DNA of 64,000 nt from Dendrocalamus latiflorus (Eukaryota > Streptophyta > Magnoliopsida > Poales > Poaceae): positions 41,997,166 through 42,061,165 of the forward strand of contig CM029609.1 of assembly GCA_017311315.1 (NCBI GenBank), read 5' to 3'. The position numbers and the translations under genes were made by a program. How positions within the stretch are numbered: the stretch's first letter is position 1; each line of letters opens with the position of its first letter. The notes under the pieces are model-generated. The model was not told the origin of the DNA, did no database searches, and was given only the letters and a program-made list of their open reading frames with translations. This document shows positions 32,947 to 43,449 of this stretch, piece after piece.

Positions 32947-34746
32947 CGAGTCATTGCGTGGCACAATTGGACTCGGTCGGACTTGGTCAAACTTGGTCGT
33001 ATGGGATTAGGATACATATTCTGATAATTTCGATAGGTTTGGACTTCGACATGGTAAGTAATGGTATTTACGCTTTCATGTATCGAGCGGTGCTATTTGA
33101 CGTGTTTTTAGTCTGTGTGGCTGCAAGACGTCGAGGCGGAGTCGTGGCGAGACACGGTGGACCGGACTAGGCGCAGGTGGCGCTGAGGTCAGAACGGTCG
33201 GGATGTGTCGAAGACGACGTGGACTCGAGGTGGTTGCGAGGCGTGCGAGACAAGGAGCGCAGAAGCTTCCCGGAAGGTGTAGGAGGGGCGAAACGGGAAT
33301 TTCGCAAGGCTCCGTTGGAAATAGCGGGCGTAACGGGGCGGAGACCCGTTAGCCATGGGCTATAAAAGGAGTGGAGGGGCTGCATGTCCACTTGAGCACT
33401 TGAGGAGAATTAGGGTTTGCTAGAGTCAAAAGAGGCTTTGAGAGTTTGTTTTGGCTTTAGGCTTTAGTGGGTGAGAGTGGTTGGAGAGGCAGAGTGTGCT
33501 CCCTCTGTCCCCTTCGATGGGTTCTAGATAGAATAGAGTGTTCTTCTCCCTTCCTAAGCATTCATGGTTGAGGATTGAGAGGTTGGAGAGGGATTAAGAG
33601 TCATGTAATCTTTCATCTTGTTCTAATGTACATGCGTATGGGGACGTCTCTTTGATCCTCGATATCAATATGAGATGCTTTGGTTGATTTAGTTCAAGTC
33701 TCTGACTCTCTGTTCTTCGTTTTTTCCTTTGTTGCTTGTTTGGCTTGATTTGTGACTTTCTTGATCTCTTGTTGATTCTTGCTGTGGAGGTGCAAAATGG
33801 GTTGCTCAGTGATGGGAGTAGGCCTAAAGATCATTTGATCGATTTTCCCATGAGCAAATCAAGAGTAGTCTCAGATTTTTAGTTTTCTCCTCCTTTGTTC
33901 ATCTTTCTCCTCTTTCTAGGGTTTATTGCAGATTTTGATTCCCTTGAGGAAATGACTTGATTTTTGGGCTAAGAGGTTCTTTGGTTATTGCTTCCTTGTC
34001 TACAAAATTTCATTAGCAAAGGATCAAGGGTTTAGGAGAAACTTGGCCTTTTTGGTTCAGCTCGTGCAAAATTTCAGAATTGTGTCTTTTCTAGAGTTTT
34101 GAGTTAAATCTTGTTTCCTTTTGCAAGATGACTTGAAACTTGGTATCCAGAGTCTTAAGGCTATCTATTAGATATCTGGAAAGTCTCATTAGCAAAGGTT
34201 TTGAGACCATGGAGAAATTTGGGTTTTTGAGTGCTCCTCTCTAAAGATTTTCAGTTTTCAGTCCTTTCTAGGGTTTTGGGCTGTTCTTAATTCCCTTCTT
34301 GAAAAATGACGAAACTTGGCATGCAGATTCCTATGGCTATTAAGTAGCTATCCTCAAAGTTTCATGGCCAAAGATTCAAGGATTGAGTGGGAATTTAAGT
34401 TTTTGTAGCTGCTGCCAGTAATGTTCAGGTTTTGTCATATTTCTGAAATTCTTGCTCATGGGTTGGATTTCCTTGGTCTCTGGGTATCTCTAGCTATTGT
34501 AGTTACTTTCTTGCTTCCCTTGTCCAAAAAGAATAGAAGTGTCTCATTGATTTTCTTGGATTTGGCAAGGAAAGGGAACTCCTGTTTGCTATCTGAAAAA
34601 TTGCTCTTGTCCAAGGTTCAGTGAGTTGGTGCATATCTTTCATAGGGTCTTAGCTATTGAATGAGTGAATCATTTGTGAGTACTTGGGGGCAAGTTTTTT
34701 ATTGACCGACATTCACCCCCCCTCTGTCGCCTTTTTCGGTCCAACA
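32947..34746 (+). repeat. Copia + LTR, remaining 1.8 kb (right of the Tat insertion)
   Basis: Continues the LTR begun at 22040 and ends CTTTTTCGGTCCAACA. TATA box TATAAAAG at 33361-33368. The ending CATTCACCCCCCCTCTGTCG is typical of SIRE-type copia LTRs. The short ORFs in it are repeated inverted at 34989-35323 and are not genes. Confidence 0.9.
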
Positions 34747-34748
34747 AT

Positions 34749-34759
34749 TGGTATCAGAG
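34749..34759 (+). promoter_or_regulatory. Copia + arm primer-binding site; the arm ends exactly here
   Basis: TGGTATCAGAG, the initiator-Met tRNA complement, follows the LTR by two bases. Element sequence in this orientation stops at the end of this 11-base match; the next bases belong to the inverted arm. Confidence 0.88.
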
Positions 34760-35541
34760 AAATTACATGACTTACATGACTCTCAATCCCTCTCCAACCT
34801 CTCAATCCTCAACCATGAATGCTTAGGAAGGGAGAAGAACACTCTGTTCTATCTAGAACCCATCGAAGGGGACAGAGGGAGCACACTCTGCCTCTCCAAC
34901 CACTCTCACCCACTAAAGCCTAAAGCCAAAACAAACTCTCAAAGCCTCTTTTGACTCTAGCAAACCCTAATTCTCCTCAAGTGCTCAAGTGGACATGCAG
35001 CCCCTCCACTCCTTTTATAGCCCATGGCTAACGGGTCTCCGCCCCGTTACGCCCGCTATTTCCAACGGAGCCCGCTCCCGCTTGTGCAGCCTTGCAAAAT
35101 TCCCGTTTCGCCCCTCCTGCACCTTCCGGGAAGTTTCTGCGCTCCTTGTCTCGCACGCCTCGCAACCACCTCGAGTCCACGTCATCTTCGACACATCCCG
35201 ACCGTTCTGACCTCAGCACCACCTGCGCCTAGTCCGGTCCACCGTGTCTCGCCACGACTCTGCCTTGACGTCATGCAGCCACACAGACAAGAAACACGTC
35301 AAATAGCACCGCTCGATACATGAAAGCGTAAATACCATTACTTACCATGCCGAAGTCCAAACCTGTCGAAATTATCAGAATATGCATCCTAATCCCATAC
35401 AACCAAGTTTGACCAAGTCCGATCGAGTCCAATTGTGCCACGCAATGACTCGACTCCGAACCACTCAAACCAAACTCGACTAAACATAACCAATATCAAT
35501 TACTCATCATACACATGTGGTCAGCTCCACATGGTTCATCA
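34760..35541 (-). repeat. Inverted copy of the copia LTR start (~775 bp)
   Basis: Reverse complement of the first ~775 bp of the LTR at 22040/32952, ending (on the minus strand) inside the LTR just after GAGTCATGTAA. It contains its own TATA (35012-35019). Compared with the + arm it has one extra 16-18 base piece (around 35070-35090) and a handful of substitutions. The 9-base TTACATGAC is tandemly repeated at the junction (34763-34771 and 34772-34780). Confidence 0.9.
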
Positions 35542-35553
35542 ATCTCCCCCTTG
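35542..35553 (-). promoter_or_regulatory. Copia inverted-arm polypurine tract
   Basis: On the minus strand CAAGGGGGAGAT directly precedes the LTR start TGATGAACC. Confidence 0.88.
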
Positions 35554-37379
35554 ATGAGTATATTGACAAATCCAAAAAAGCGCAAAGATGAGTTTGAGTT
35601 TGAAGAATCCAACATGGTCCAAAGAAGGAAGTGAAGCTAATGACCATGTCGACAGAAAGATCACTAGAGCAACAAATGAAAGAGTAAATTGTTCTCCAAA
35701 GCTCTAAAATGATCCCAAGCTAAAATGATCCCAACTAGCTTTTTCTTCTCTATTCTCCCCCTTTTGGCAATAAACACATCAAGAATGCAAAGGAGAGAAT
35801 ATGACATGTCAATGGATGAAAATGGCTGAAGTTTGTTTATTTAAGCATTTAGAGCCAAGAGAATTATCCATAATGACCATACTGAACTACACCAAGCCAT
35901 AACTCAATAAGAGACTAGCTAGATCATGACATGATATGTATAGCCTAGCTGAAGCACATAGATAACAATCTGAAATGTAACGCATTTTATGAGCATGTCA
36001 AGTCATCAATAAGCAAAATCTAACTAGAGATATCCAAGGATGATGAAGGCCATGTCAATTAAGCTAAGCGGAACAAGGAAGCTAATATTGAGTCCAAATA
36101 GTGCTATAAGCTCAAGATTGAAACATTGGTTCAAGTACTTAGTTCTTTTTGTAGCTTAAGCAAATTGAACACATAAAACATTGTCTTTTTAAAGCTCATG
36201 GTTGTTTCCAACCCAGTTTTTTTTATGTGCTAGATCTCAAGCCTTATGCGACTACTCCAAGCAAGAAGCTTAAGAAGATAGTCTAGGTCATCCAAAACTC
36301 CTCCTGAGTTCATGCCTAGTGCCATGGCAAGCCGTCTCATGAGAAAGAATTGGTGAAATCAGTTTTTTCGCACAAAAAAAGATCATTTTGTTTTTTAAAC
36401 ATGTTGTACTAACTTATGTATCATCAAGAACTAATATAGCTCAAACTAAGGCTCAATAGAGATTCAACGCTCAACTTAGCCTACTTGACATGGCATGGAT
36501 CATAAAAGGATAGCTCAAGAAAGACTAGACTTAAATGCTAGCATGACAAGTTTTAATTCAAGTTGAGCAATTTTAATTGACTTATCATGACAAAAGCTAC
36601 TCTATACATATGAAGTCATGATACGTCTAGCATATAAGCACAAATCATGGCAAGGTGTAAAGCATTGAGAACATGTCATAACAGGATAAAAATCAAGGCT
36701 CAATGTAGTTATATTACAATGCAGAATGCTGAAATGCAATAAAATCCAGCTCCCCCTCAACATGAGATGCAACTTTTAGTTCAAGTTGAGTTAAGTCAAT
36801 ATTAAGCTCCAGAAGCTCCCAAATGAACTCCCCCTGAACCAAGGCAATAAAATCGAGAAGCTGGCAAAGAATACCAAAACAGGCAGTCCTTAAAGCATAG
36901 ATAAGATATAGAAGATACTATGGCTCAGACTGACTCTCATCTACCCCATGTGACTCCAGGACTATTAGCTTGACCGTAAAACACACACACTCGAGAGCAA
37001 ACACGTACCCTGTCTACCCGAGGGTGGCCCAACCCTCGCTAGAACCTACAAGAAGTGAGTGAGCTCAACCTAGTGAGATAAGAAACAGTTAATAAGAAGC
37101 ATCCTGGAAGCACAAGATAAAAGTAAGAAGTCTATGCAACTAGACAAGAGAAGCACTCTAACCTATGCTAGAAGGACTAAGCCCGATGCACCCCAAGTGC
37201 AAAGCGACAGAAATGAGACAGAAGCATAATCAATATAGTAAAGCAGTAAAACCCAAAGCTCCCCCTCACTACAGTCCATAAAGACAAACCACCCCAAGCT
37301 CTCCCCGCAGAGCTGAAAACTTCGAACTATTCAATGGCTTGGTGAAGATGTCAGCCAACTGGTGGTCACTCTCCACAAA
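35554..37379 (-). other. Copia region between pol and the 3' LTR, no ORF
   Basis: 1.8 kb, A/T-rich, with no reading frame of note on either strand. Long non-coding or env-like regions in this position are known in SIRE/Maximus elements. No env-like protein is visible here. Confidence 0.7.
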
Positions 37380-38024
37380 CTAGAGCACTATATCGCCCTT
37401 CTCTACATGGTCTCTAAGGAAGTGATAACGGATATCGATGTGCTTGGTCCGAGAGTGTTGCACTGGGTTCTTGGCAATGTTAATCGCAGAAGTGTTATCA
37501 CAAAAGAGTGGAACACTGTCGATAACTAACCCAAAGTCCCGCAGGGTCGAAACCATCCAGAGTACCTGACTGCAGCAGCTGGTTGCAGCAACATACTCGG
37601 CCTCTGCGGTGGACTGTGCAACACCGGACTGCTTCCTAGAAGACCAAGAAATGAGAGAAGTGCCAATGAATTGGCAAGTGCCAGAAGTGCTCTTCCTATC
37701 TATTCTACAGTCAGCAAAGTCTGCGTCCGAGAAGGCTCTCAAGGAAAGACAGGATGAGGAAGAGTACCAGATACCATAGTCAATGGTAGCTCGGAGGTAC
37801 CGAAAGATGCGCTTCACCGCCTGGCGGTGAGATACGCGAGGAGAGGCCTGAAAACGAGCACACAGACACACAGAGAAGTGTATGTCTGGTCTCGAGGCAG
37901 TGAGGTAAAGAAGGGAGCCGATCATACTTCTGAACTCTTTCTGATCAACTGGCTCGCCGTCCTCATCTGGGTCAAGATAGGCTGTAGAAGCCATGGGAGT
38001 CGACACAGGCTTACCATCACTCAT
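37380..38024 (-). pseudogene. Copia pol C-terminal part: RNase H, in a shifted frame and with an early stop
   Basis: Carries the copia RNase H motifs EFRSMIGSLLYLTASRPDI, ADFADCRIDRKSTSGTC, WSSRKQSGVAQSTAEAEY and LFCDNTSAINIAKNP. It follows the RT ORF (ending at 38036) in another frame, so a small indel at about 38030 separates them. It stops at a TAG at 37380-37382, before the usual C-terminal ADIFTKPL motif, which can still be read beyond the stop. Confidence 0.88.
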
Positions 38025-38035
38025 GTCGAAGCGTC

Positions 38036-40462
38036 TCAGGAGGTCACGAGTGTACTTTCCCTGATAAAGAAATGTACCCCCCGAGTCTGCTTGATTTGGA
38101 AGCTAAGGAAGAAGGTCAACTCGCCCATCATACTCATCTCAAACTCGGTGCTCATGACATCCGAGAACTGTGAAACCAGAGTATGGGAAGAGCCGCCAAA
38201 GATGATGTCATCGACATAGATCTGGACGAGCAGAAGGTCATTGCCATGACGGCGGATGAACAAGGTCTTGTCTACTTTACCCATTTCAAACCCATGACTC
38301 AACAAGTAGGACTTAAGCCTCTCATACCAAGCTCTGGGGGCCTGCTTAAGTCCATACAACGCTTTGGAAAGCTTGAAGACATGGTGTGGGTATTTGGGGT
38401 TCTCGAAACCTGGAGGCTGTCTAACGTAAACTTCTTCCTCAATGACTCCATTAAGGAAGGCACTCTTGACGTCTATCTGGTAGAGCTTGAAACCCTTAGA
38501 AGCTACAAAGGCAAGCACGATTCTAATGGCTTCAAGTCTAGCTACAGGGGCAAAGGTCTCCTCGAAATCTAGACCCTCAACCTGGGAGAACCCCTGAGCT
38601 ACCAGTCTAGCCTTATTCCGAATAACCACTCCATCCTCGCTCTGCTTGTTCTTGAACACCCACTTAATCCCAATGATATTGTGACCTCGCGGGGGCTCGA
38701 CAAGCGACCAGACCTTGTTTCTCTCGAAATTCTCTAACTCCTCATGCATGGCATTGACCCAAGACTCATCGGAAAGAGCATGAGAAACATCCTTGGGCTC
38801 AAAGGAGGCAATGAAAGCAGAATGGAGATAGAATTGAGATAAGCCAGATTTTGAGCGGGTAACACGCTCGAACAGGTCTCCAATCATCTGCTCAGAAGGA
38901 TGCCTTTTCTGGATATGTCGGGGAGGTCCAGGATGAGATGAAGAAGTGGCCTCTACCTCGTGAGCTGACGAGGTAGGAACAGAGCCACTAGCTCCAGAGG
39001 AAGCAGAAGGCATGGGCTGATCACCTGGAGGTGCGGTGGAAGACGGCACCTCAAGGGATGGATAAGGGACTGGATCGGGTAGACAACCCTCATCTCCATC
39101 GTCCTCGTCATCCACGAAGATGGTCTCGAACAGCTCTAAAGAACCTGAGATATCAGGCCTAGTCCCCGGACTGGCCTCGTCAAAGGTCACCTCACAGGTC
39201 TCTACCAATTTGCTAGACTCGCAGTTCCAGACCCTATAAGCCCGCGAAGAAGGCGAGTAACCTAGAAAGATACCATCACAAGATCGTGACTCGAACTTAT
39301 CTAGGTTCCCGGACTTCAAAATAAAGCACTTGCAACCAAACACACGAAAATGAGAGACGCTGGGCTTTCGCCAATATCTCAGCTCATAAGAAGTGCGGTG
39401 CAAGTGTGCCCGAAGAAAAACTCGATTTGAGACATGGCACGCGGTGGCTATAGCCTCAGCCCAGAATTTCCGCGGTGTAGAGTACTCATCAAGCATCGTC
39501 CTGGCCATCTCGACCAAGGTACGGTTCTTTCTCTCCACAACGCCATTTTGCTGTGGAACGTGCGGAGAGGAGAACTGATGCTCTACACCTGTCTCACCAC
39601 AGAAACTCTCGAAGTAGGAATTCTTGAACTCCGTGCCATTGTCACTGCGGATCGCTCGTAAGGCACCCGGGAGCTCAACAGAAAGCCCACTGAAAAGACC
39701 TCGGAAAAGTGAAAATGTCTCATCCTTCGAGGCTAAGAAAAACACCCAAGAATACCTCGAGAAGTCATCGACCACGACAAGAACATACCACTTCCCTCCT
39801 GCTGACTGCACTCGAGCTGGTCCAATAGTGTCCATATGGAGCAGCTGTCCCGGTGCATCGGTCATAGTAACTGTGACCGGAGGGTGAGAAGCGGCAACCA
39901 TCTTGCCGTGCCGGCATGGAGCACAGACTAGATCTTTGACCATCTTGAGTTTCGGCAAACCACGAATGAGATCGTGGCCGCTAACTCGAGTCAAATGGTC
40001 AAATCCAATGTGACCAAGTCTCCTATGCCAGAAGGAAAGATCGCGGGACTCAGAAGCAACTAAACACCTGAGAGGATCACCAGAAGACTCAGAAAAATCA
40101 GCACGAAAGATCCTCCCAAAACGAGAAATCCCGCAAACCAGACTACCCGAAGCATCAAAAATTTTGCAATTATTTTTCTTAAAGCTCACCTCAAAGTCGT
40201 CATCGGTAAGCTGAGAGACTGAAAGCAAGTTATACTGCAGCTTACTCACCAAGGCAACATCTTTCAAAATGAAAGAATCATTAATCCGCACTGTACCTTT
40301 GGCGATGACGCGCCCAGAAGAAGCATCTCCGAAGGTGATCATCTCATCACCTGGAGCGCGGGCAAGGGAAGAAAACCAACAGGAATCTCCGGTCATGTGT
40401 CGTGAACACCCGGAGTCTACGAGCCAAACCTTTCCCTTCCCTGCCCGGCGAACCTGAGTCAA
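38036..40462 (-). CDS. Copia pol: protease, GAG-pre-integrase, integrase, reverse transcriptase
   Basis: 808 codons on the minus strand. Aspartic protease with WLVDSGCSRHMTG (about 40390-40430), GAG-pre-integrase LSFWHRRLGHIGF (about 40045), integrase core with MDTIGP, VVVDDFSRYSWVFF, IRSDNGTEF and QQNGVVERKN (D, D, E; about 39500-39860), and integrase C-terminal FRVFGCKCF. RT has the opening HNIIGIKWVFKNKQ, the FLNG and RQPPGFE motifs, and active site YVDD (about 38207-38218). Nearly intact. Its start overlaps the preceding ORF by four bases (40459-40462) in another frame, which implies a frameshift, natural or from decay. Confidence 0.93.
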   Translation of the reverse strand: MTQVRRAGKGKVWLVDSGCSRHMTGDSCWFSSLARAPGDEMITFGDASSGRVIAKGTVRINDSFILKDVALVSKLQYNLLSVSQLTDDDFEVSFKKNNCKIFDASGSLVCGISRFGRIFRADFSESSGDPLRCLVASESRDLSFWHRRLGHIGFDHLTRVSGHDLIRGLPKLKMVKDLVCAPCRHGKMVAASHPPVTVTMTDAPGQLLHMDTIGPARVQSAGGKWYVLVVVDDFSRYSWVFFLASKDETFSLFRGLFSGLSVELPGALRAIRSDNGTEFKNSYFESFCGETGVEHQFSSPHVPQQNGVVERKNRTLVEMARTMLDEYSTPRKFWAEAIATACHVSNRVFLRAHLHRTSYELRYWRKPSVSHFRVFGCKCFILKSGNLDKFESRSCDGIFLGYSPSSRAYRVWNCESSKLVETCEVTFDEASPGTRPDISGSLELFETIFVDDEDDGDEGCLPDPVPYPSLEVPSSTAPPGDQPMPSASSGASGSVPTSSAHEVEATSSSHPGPPRHIQKRHPSEQMIGDLFERVTRSKSGLSQFYLHSAFIASFEPKDVSHALSDESWVNAMHEELENFERNKVWSLVEPPRGHNIIGIKWVFKNKQSEDGVVIRNKARLVAQGFSQVEGLDFEETFAPVARLEAIRIVLAFVASKGFKLYQIDVKSAFLNGVIEEEVYVRQPPGFENPKYPHHVFKLSKALYGLKQAPRAWYERLKSYLLSHGFEMGKVDKTLFIRRHGNDLLLVQIYVDDIIFGGSSHTLVSQFSDVMSTEFEMSMMGELTFFLSFQIKQTRGVHFFIRESTLVTS

Positions 40463-41502
40463 ACAGAGAGTAAAGTCTCAGTACTGGGGTAAATCAAGAG
40501 TGATTTTGGCACCCAATACTGAACGACACGTCGAGTAGCAGAAGTAGCCTCACACGACTGACCTCTAGCTACCCTACGCTCTCTATCACTCAAAGCAGAA
40601 GGTCTGTGAGCAGACCTGAAGCTGTTGCTAGGTCCGACTGCTATGGGAAAGCGAGTCGAAACACCGGCAACCTGCTGATCACGCCGTGGGTAACTGTCTC
40701 GACGGGGGAAACGAGATGTACCCTCAGGACGATGAAAGTCACGACCTGGAGCAGCATGAGGACGAAAACCAGAAGACTCAGAAAAACCAAATCCTCGATG
40801 CTGCCCAAACCCGTCAGAAGCAAACCTGGACCTTGTGCTAGTCTTAGGTGCACTCAGGATCTGGGGCTGACCCTGAATACGCCTAAGTGCCTCTGCACGG
40901 TCTCTTCGTGCAATCCTGGTGCGCCTGAAGCATCTCTCGATCGAGTGCCCATCCTTCTGACAGAAGGTGCAGTGGTACTTCACCTTCTGAGAGGTGGAAG
41001 TAGCACGAAGAGGCTTCGCCTTCTGAGAGGCCGAAGCAACAGGTGGAATCACCTTGCTGTCAGAGATCCCTTGGACAAAGCCCGCTGATTTGAATTTAAC
41101 CTCATCAGACCTGGGCTCAACCTCGATCGCACCTCCTACTATGGGTCTGAGAATAGCAGGTGGATGCTTCCTCATATCCTCATAGAAATCATATCCTAGA
41201 CCCTGATTAAACTTGCAAATCTTGGATTGGTCTAGAATAAGATTGAGTTTCTTCTTGCCGCCTACAAATCTCTCGAGAGTGTTCATAAGATACTGACACT
41301 CCCGGAAGAGAGAGGTGCAAGAAGAGCAGGGAGAAGAGGGAACAGCAGCAGGTAAGGGAGCAGATGAAAAACCAACAGCAGAGGTAAGAATGGCTTGTGC
41401 ACGCACAGCCGACTCAGAATGGACAGTCCTATTGCTAGCAGGTTGGTTCTTGTCGCTAAGCGTCTCTACCTTACCCTGGGGCTTCTCCCCCCTCCTCAGC
41501 AA
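40459..41502 (-). CDS. Copia gag-pol linker ORF with second zinc-finger-like motif
   Basis: 347 codons in a different frame from both neighbours. It carries CTSLFRECQYLMNTLERF, FNQGLGYDFYEDMRKH and a CCHC-like YHCTFCQKDGHSIERC (about 40930-40975). It matches the region between gag and protease of SIRE/Maximus elements. The switch from the gag frame occurs near a run of six C on + (41487-41492; G6 on the coding strand), so slippage, a programmed shift or a sequencing error are all possible. Confidence 0.8.
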   Translation of the reverse strand: MLRRGEKPQGKVETLSDKNQPASNRTVHSESAVRAQAILTSAVGFSSAPLPAAVPSSPCSSCTSLFRECQYLMNTLERFVGGKKKLNLILDQSKICKFNQGLGYDFYEDMRKHPPAILRPIVGGAIEVEPRSDEVKFKSAGFVQGISDSKVIPPVASASQKAKPLRATSTSQKVKYHCTFCQKDGHSIERCFRRTRIARRDRAEALRRIQGQPQILSAPKTSTRSRFASDGFGQHRGFGFSESSGFRPHAAPGRDFHRPEGTSRFPRRDSYPRRDQQVAGVSTRFPIAVGPSNSFRSAHRPSALSDRERRVARGQSCEATSATRRVVQYWVPKSLLIYPSTETLLSV

Positions 41503-43393
41503 TCACATCACAAGGAGTTGATGACTTCTCTAATAAGTCCTTAGCTAGCTTCACACATTTATCATTCAAAGCAACGAGTTCAAGTTTTAGTTTGTCACAA
41601 CTAATGCATGGTGAGCTAACAGGATCCTTAGTCGCAAACTGAGCCAATTTGTTGTTTTGATCAATCATCTCTTGGAATTGCTTAGAAACAGATTCAAGTT
41701 CAAGAGTTAATTTTGGACAATTGGTGCAAGAACCAATAGGCTCAAGTAAAGAAGCATGCAACTCAGCAATCTTGTGATCTGCCCGTTTTAGGTTCGACTT
41801 CAGCTTATTGCAGTTTTCACATGACTCGAGCAGATCAAGCAACATGGTATAAAGGCCTCTAAAAGCATTGTCCTTATCCTCACATGAGGTGCAAGCACTA
41901 GTCTCAACAGGAGCAGATGAAATGGAAGCAATCCTACTCATCTCTAGTTCCACTAATAGACTAATGTTCTCCACCTTAACAGTATCAAGCTCGGAGGACA
42001 AACTATCATGCGAGGTCCTTAATTTCTCCATATCATCCAACAAGGCAGAGCATGTATCACAGTCGTCACTAGAGGGACCAGATGTAAGAGCAATAATCTC
42101 TAGTGAAAATCTGTCTACTTCCTTCTCTAACTCAGTACACCTAGCCCTAGCTCTAGCATGAAATCCACCTAGCTTAAGAAAAGCATGATTGAGCTGGTCG
42201 TAGGTGGGGCATACCTCGTCCGAGTCGGAGTACAGCTCGTTGTCGCTGAGTTCGCCCTCGAGGGCCATGAAGCACATGCCGGAGAAGTCGTCGCCGCTCT
42301 TGGAATCTTGGTCACCCGTCCCGTCGTCGTCGCTCCATCCCTCCACCTCGCTGAGATCGAGGTCGTCGAACGCGGTAAGGACGCGGTGAAAGAGTTTCTT
42401 GGCCTTCCCGAAGTTGCGGAACTTCTTCTTTCCCGGCGTCTGAGCTGGAGGCTTCTTGTTGCGGTTCTTGTCGGTGTAGTCGATCTTGCCCGAACCGCCG
42501 TAGTCGTTCTTGCCCTTCTCCAGCTTGGGGCAGTTTGCCCGAATGTGGTTGGGGCCACCACATTCGAAGCAAATCACGGGTCCTCCTCTCTTTCTGTCCC
42601 TCCTCCCCTTGTAAGCATGGGAGAATCTTCGAGCAAGGAGGGCCAGCTGATCATCCGCAAGCTGCTCTAACTGATCATCAGTTATGTCACAGAGAGCAGC
42701 AAGGGAGAAACCGCAAGAAGAATCAGAAGAGGGACCAGAAGCCGAGCTGGGATCTGTGACTAGAGCCATCGACTGTGACTTCGACTTGCGAGAGACAATG
42801 TCAATCTCGTGAGTCTTGAGATGCGAGTACAGCGCATCAAGAGTCAAAGTCGAGAGGTCCGTAGTGTCCTTGATGGTAGTCACCTTCATCTCCCAAACAC
42901 GAAGGTCGAGTGCAGCGAGCATTTGTCGAGCGTTATCTGAGTCAGGGTATGTGAGACCGACCGCTCGGAGGTTGCTCAGAATCTTGTGAAAACGCGCAAA
43001 ACACTCATCAAGGGACTCGCCAGCGAGCATTTCAAACTTGTTGTAATCTCGCTTGAACTGGTCCTGTCTCACCATCTTTATCTGGGTGGTGCCCTCGTGG
43101 TAAGCATCGAGGGTCTCCCAAATATCGAAGGCGGACGAAAGATGAGATATGCAGTCAAACTCACTACGACTCAAGCCCTGGATTATGATGTTCCTTGCCT
43201 TAGCGTTTGCCTCAACATCATGCATATTTCCAGCGTTAATGTTCTCATCGGCAGGAACAACAAATCTGACCTTCACCTTCCGCCAAATGGCATACCCCTG
43301 AGCCTGGATGTATGTTTCCATTCGGCTCTTCCAGAAGGGGTAATCCAGGCCATCAAAGACGGGAGGCTTGGTCGAGTACTTGTCCGCCGCCAT
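41471..43393 (-). CDS. Copia gag with zinc knuckle and long coiled-coil tail
   Basis: 640 codons on the minus strand, starting at a good-context ATGGCGGCG 44 bases after the primer-binding site. The N-terminal part is a copia gag (FDGLDYPFWKSRMETYIQ; UBN2-like core). A CCHC knuckle CFECGGPNHIRANC (about 42535-42575) binds nucleic acid. The rest is acidic, then a predicted coiled coil with repeated C-x2-C pairs (SCTNC, SCENC, SPCISC), a feature of SIRE/Maximus gag. Ends by frameshift into the ORF ending at 40459. Confidence 0.93.
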   Translation of the reverse strand: MAADKYSTKPPVFDGLDYPFWKSRMETYIQAQGYAIWRKVKVRFVVPADENINAGNMHDVEANAKARNIIIQGLSRSEFDCISHLSSAFDIWETLDAYHEGTTQIKMVRQDQFKRDYNKFEMLAGESLDECFARFHKILSNLRAVGLTYPDSDNARQMLAALDLRVWEMKVTTIKDTTDLSTLTLDALYSHLKTHEIDIVSRKSKSQSMALVTDPSSASGPSSDSSCGFSLAALCDITDDQLEQLADDQLALLARRFSHAYKGRRDRKRGGPVICFECGGPNHIRANCPKLEKGKNDYGGSGKIDYTDKNRNKKPPAQTPGKKKFRNFGKAKKLFHRVLTAFDDLDLSEVEGWSDDDGTGDQDSKSGDDFSGMCFMALEGELSDNELYSDSDEVCPTYDQLNHAFLKLGGFHARARARCTELEKEVDRFSLEIIALTSGPSSDDCDTCSALLDDMEKLRTSHDSLSSELDTVKVENISLLVELEMSRIASISSAPVETSACTSCEDKDNAFRGLYTMLLDLLESCENCNKLKSNLKRADHKIAELHASLLEPIGSCTNCPKLTLELESVSKQFQEMIDQNNKLAQFATKDPVSSPCISCDKLKLELVALNDKCVKLAKDLLEKSSTPCDVIAEEGGEAPG

Positions 43394-43436
43394 GGCTCTT
43401 GAGACCGGTTAAGATCTATTGATTAGAGCTAACCGG

Positions 43437-43447
43437 CTCTGATACCA
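43437..43447 (-). promoter_or_regulatory. Copia inverted-arm primer-binding site
   Basis: CTCTGATACCA on +, that is TGGTATCAGAG on the minus strand, two bases from the LTR remnant. It is a second copy of the site at 34749-34759 and here is followed by the normal leader and gag. Confidence 0.92.
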
Positions 43448-43449
43448 AT

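Noticed and set aside
33177..33365. Small ORFs around 33167-33391 and 34989-35323
   Set aside because: They are the same LTR sequence in opposite orientations, not two genes.
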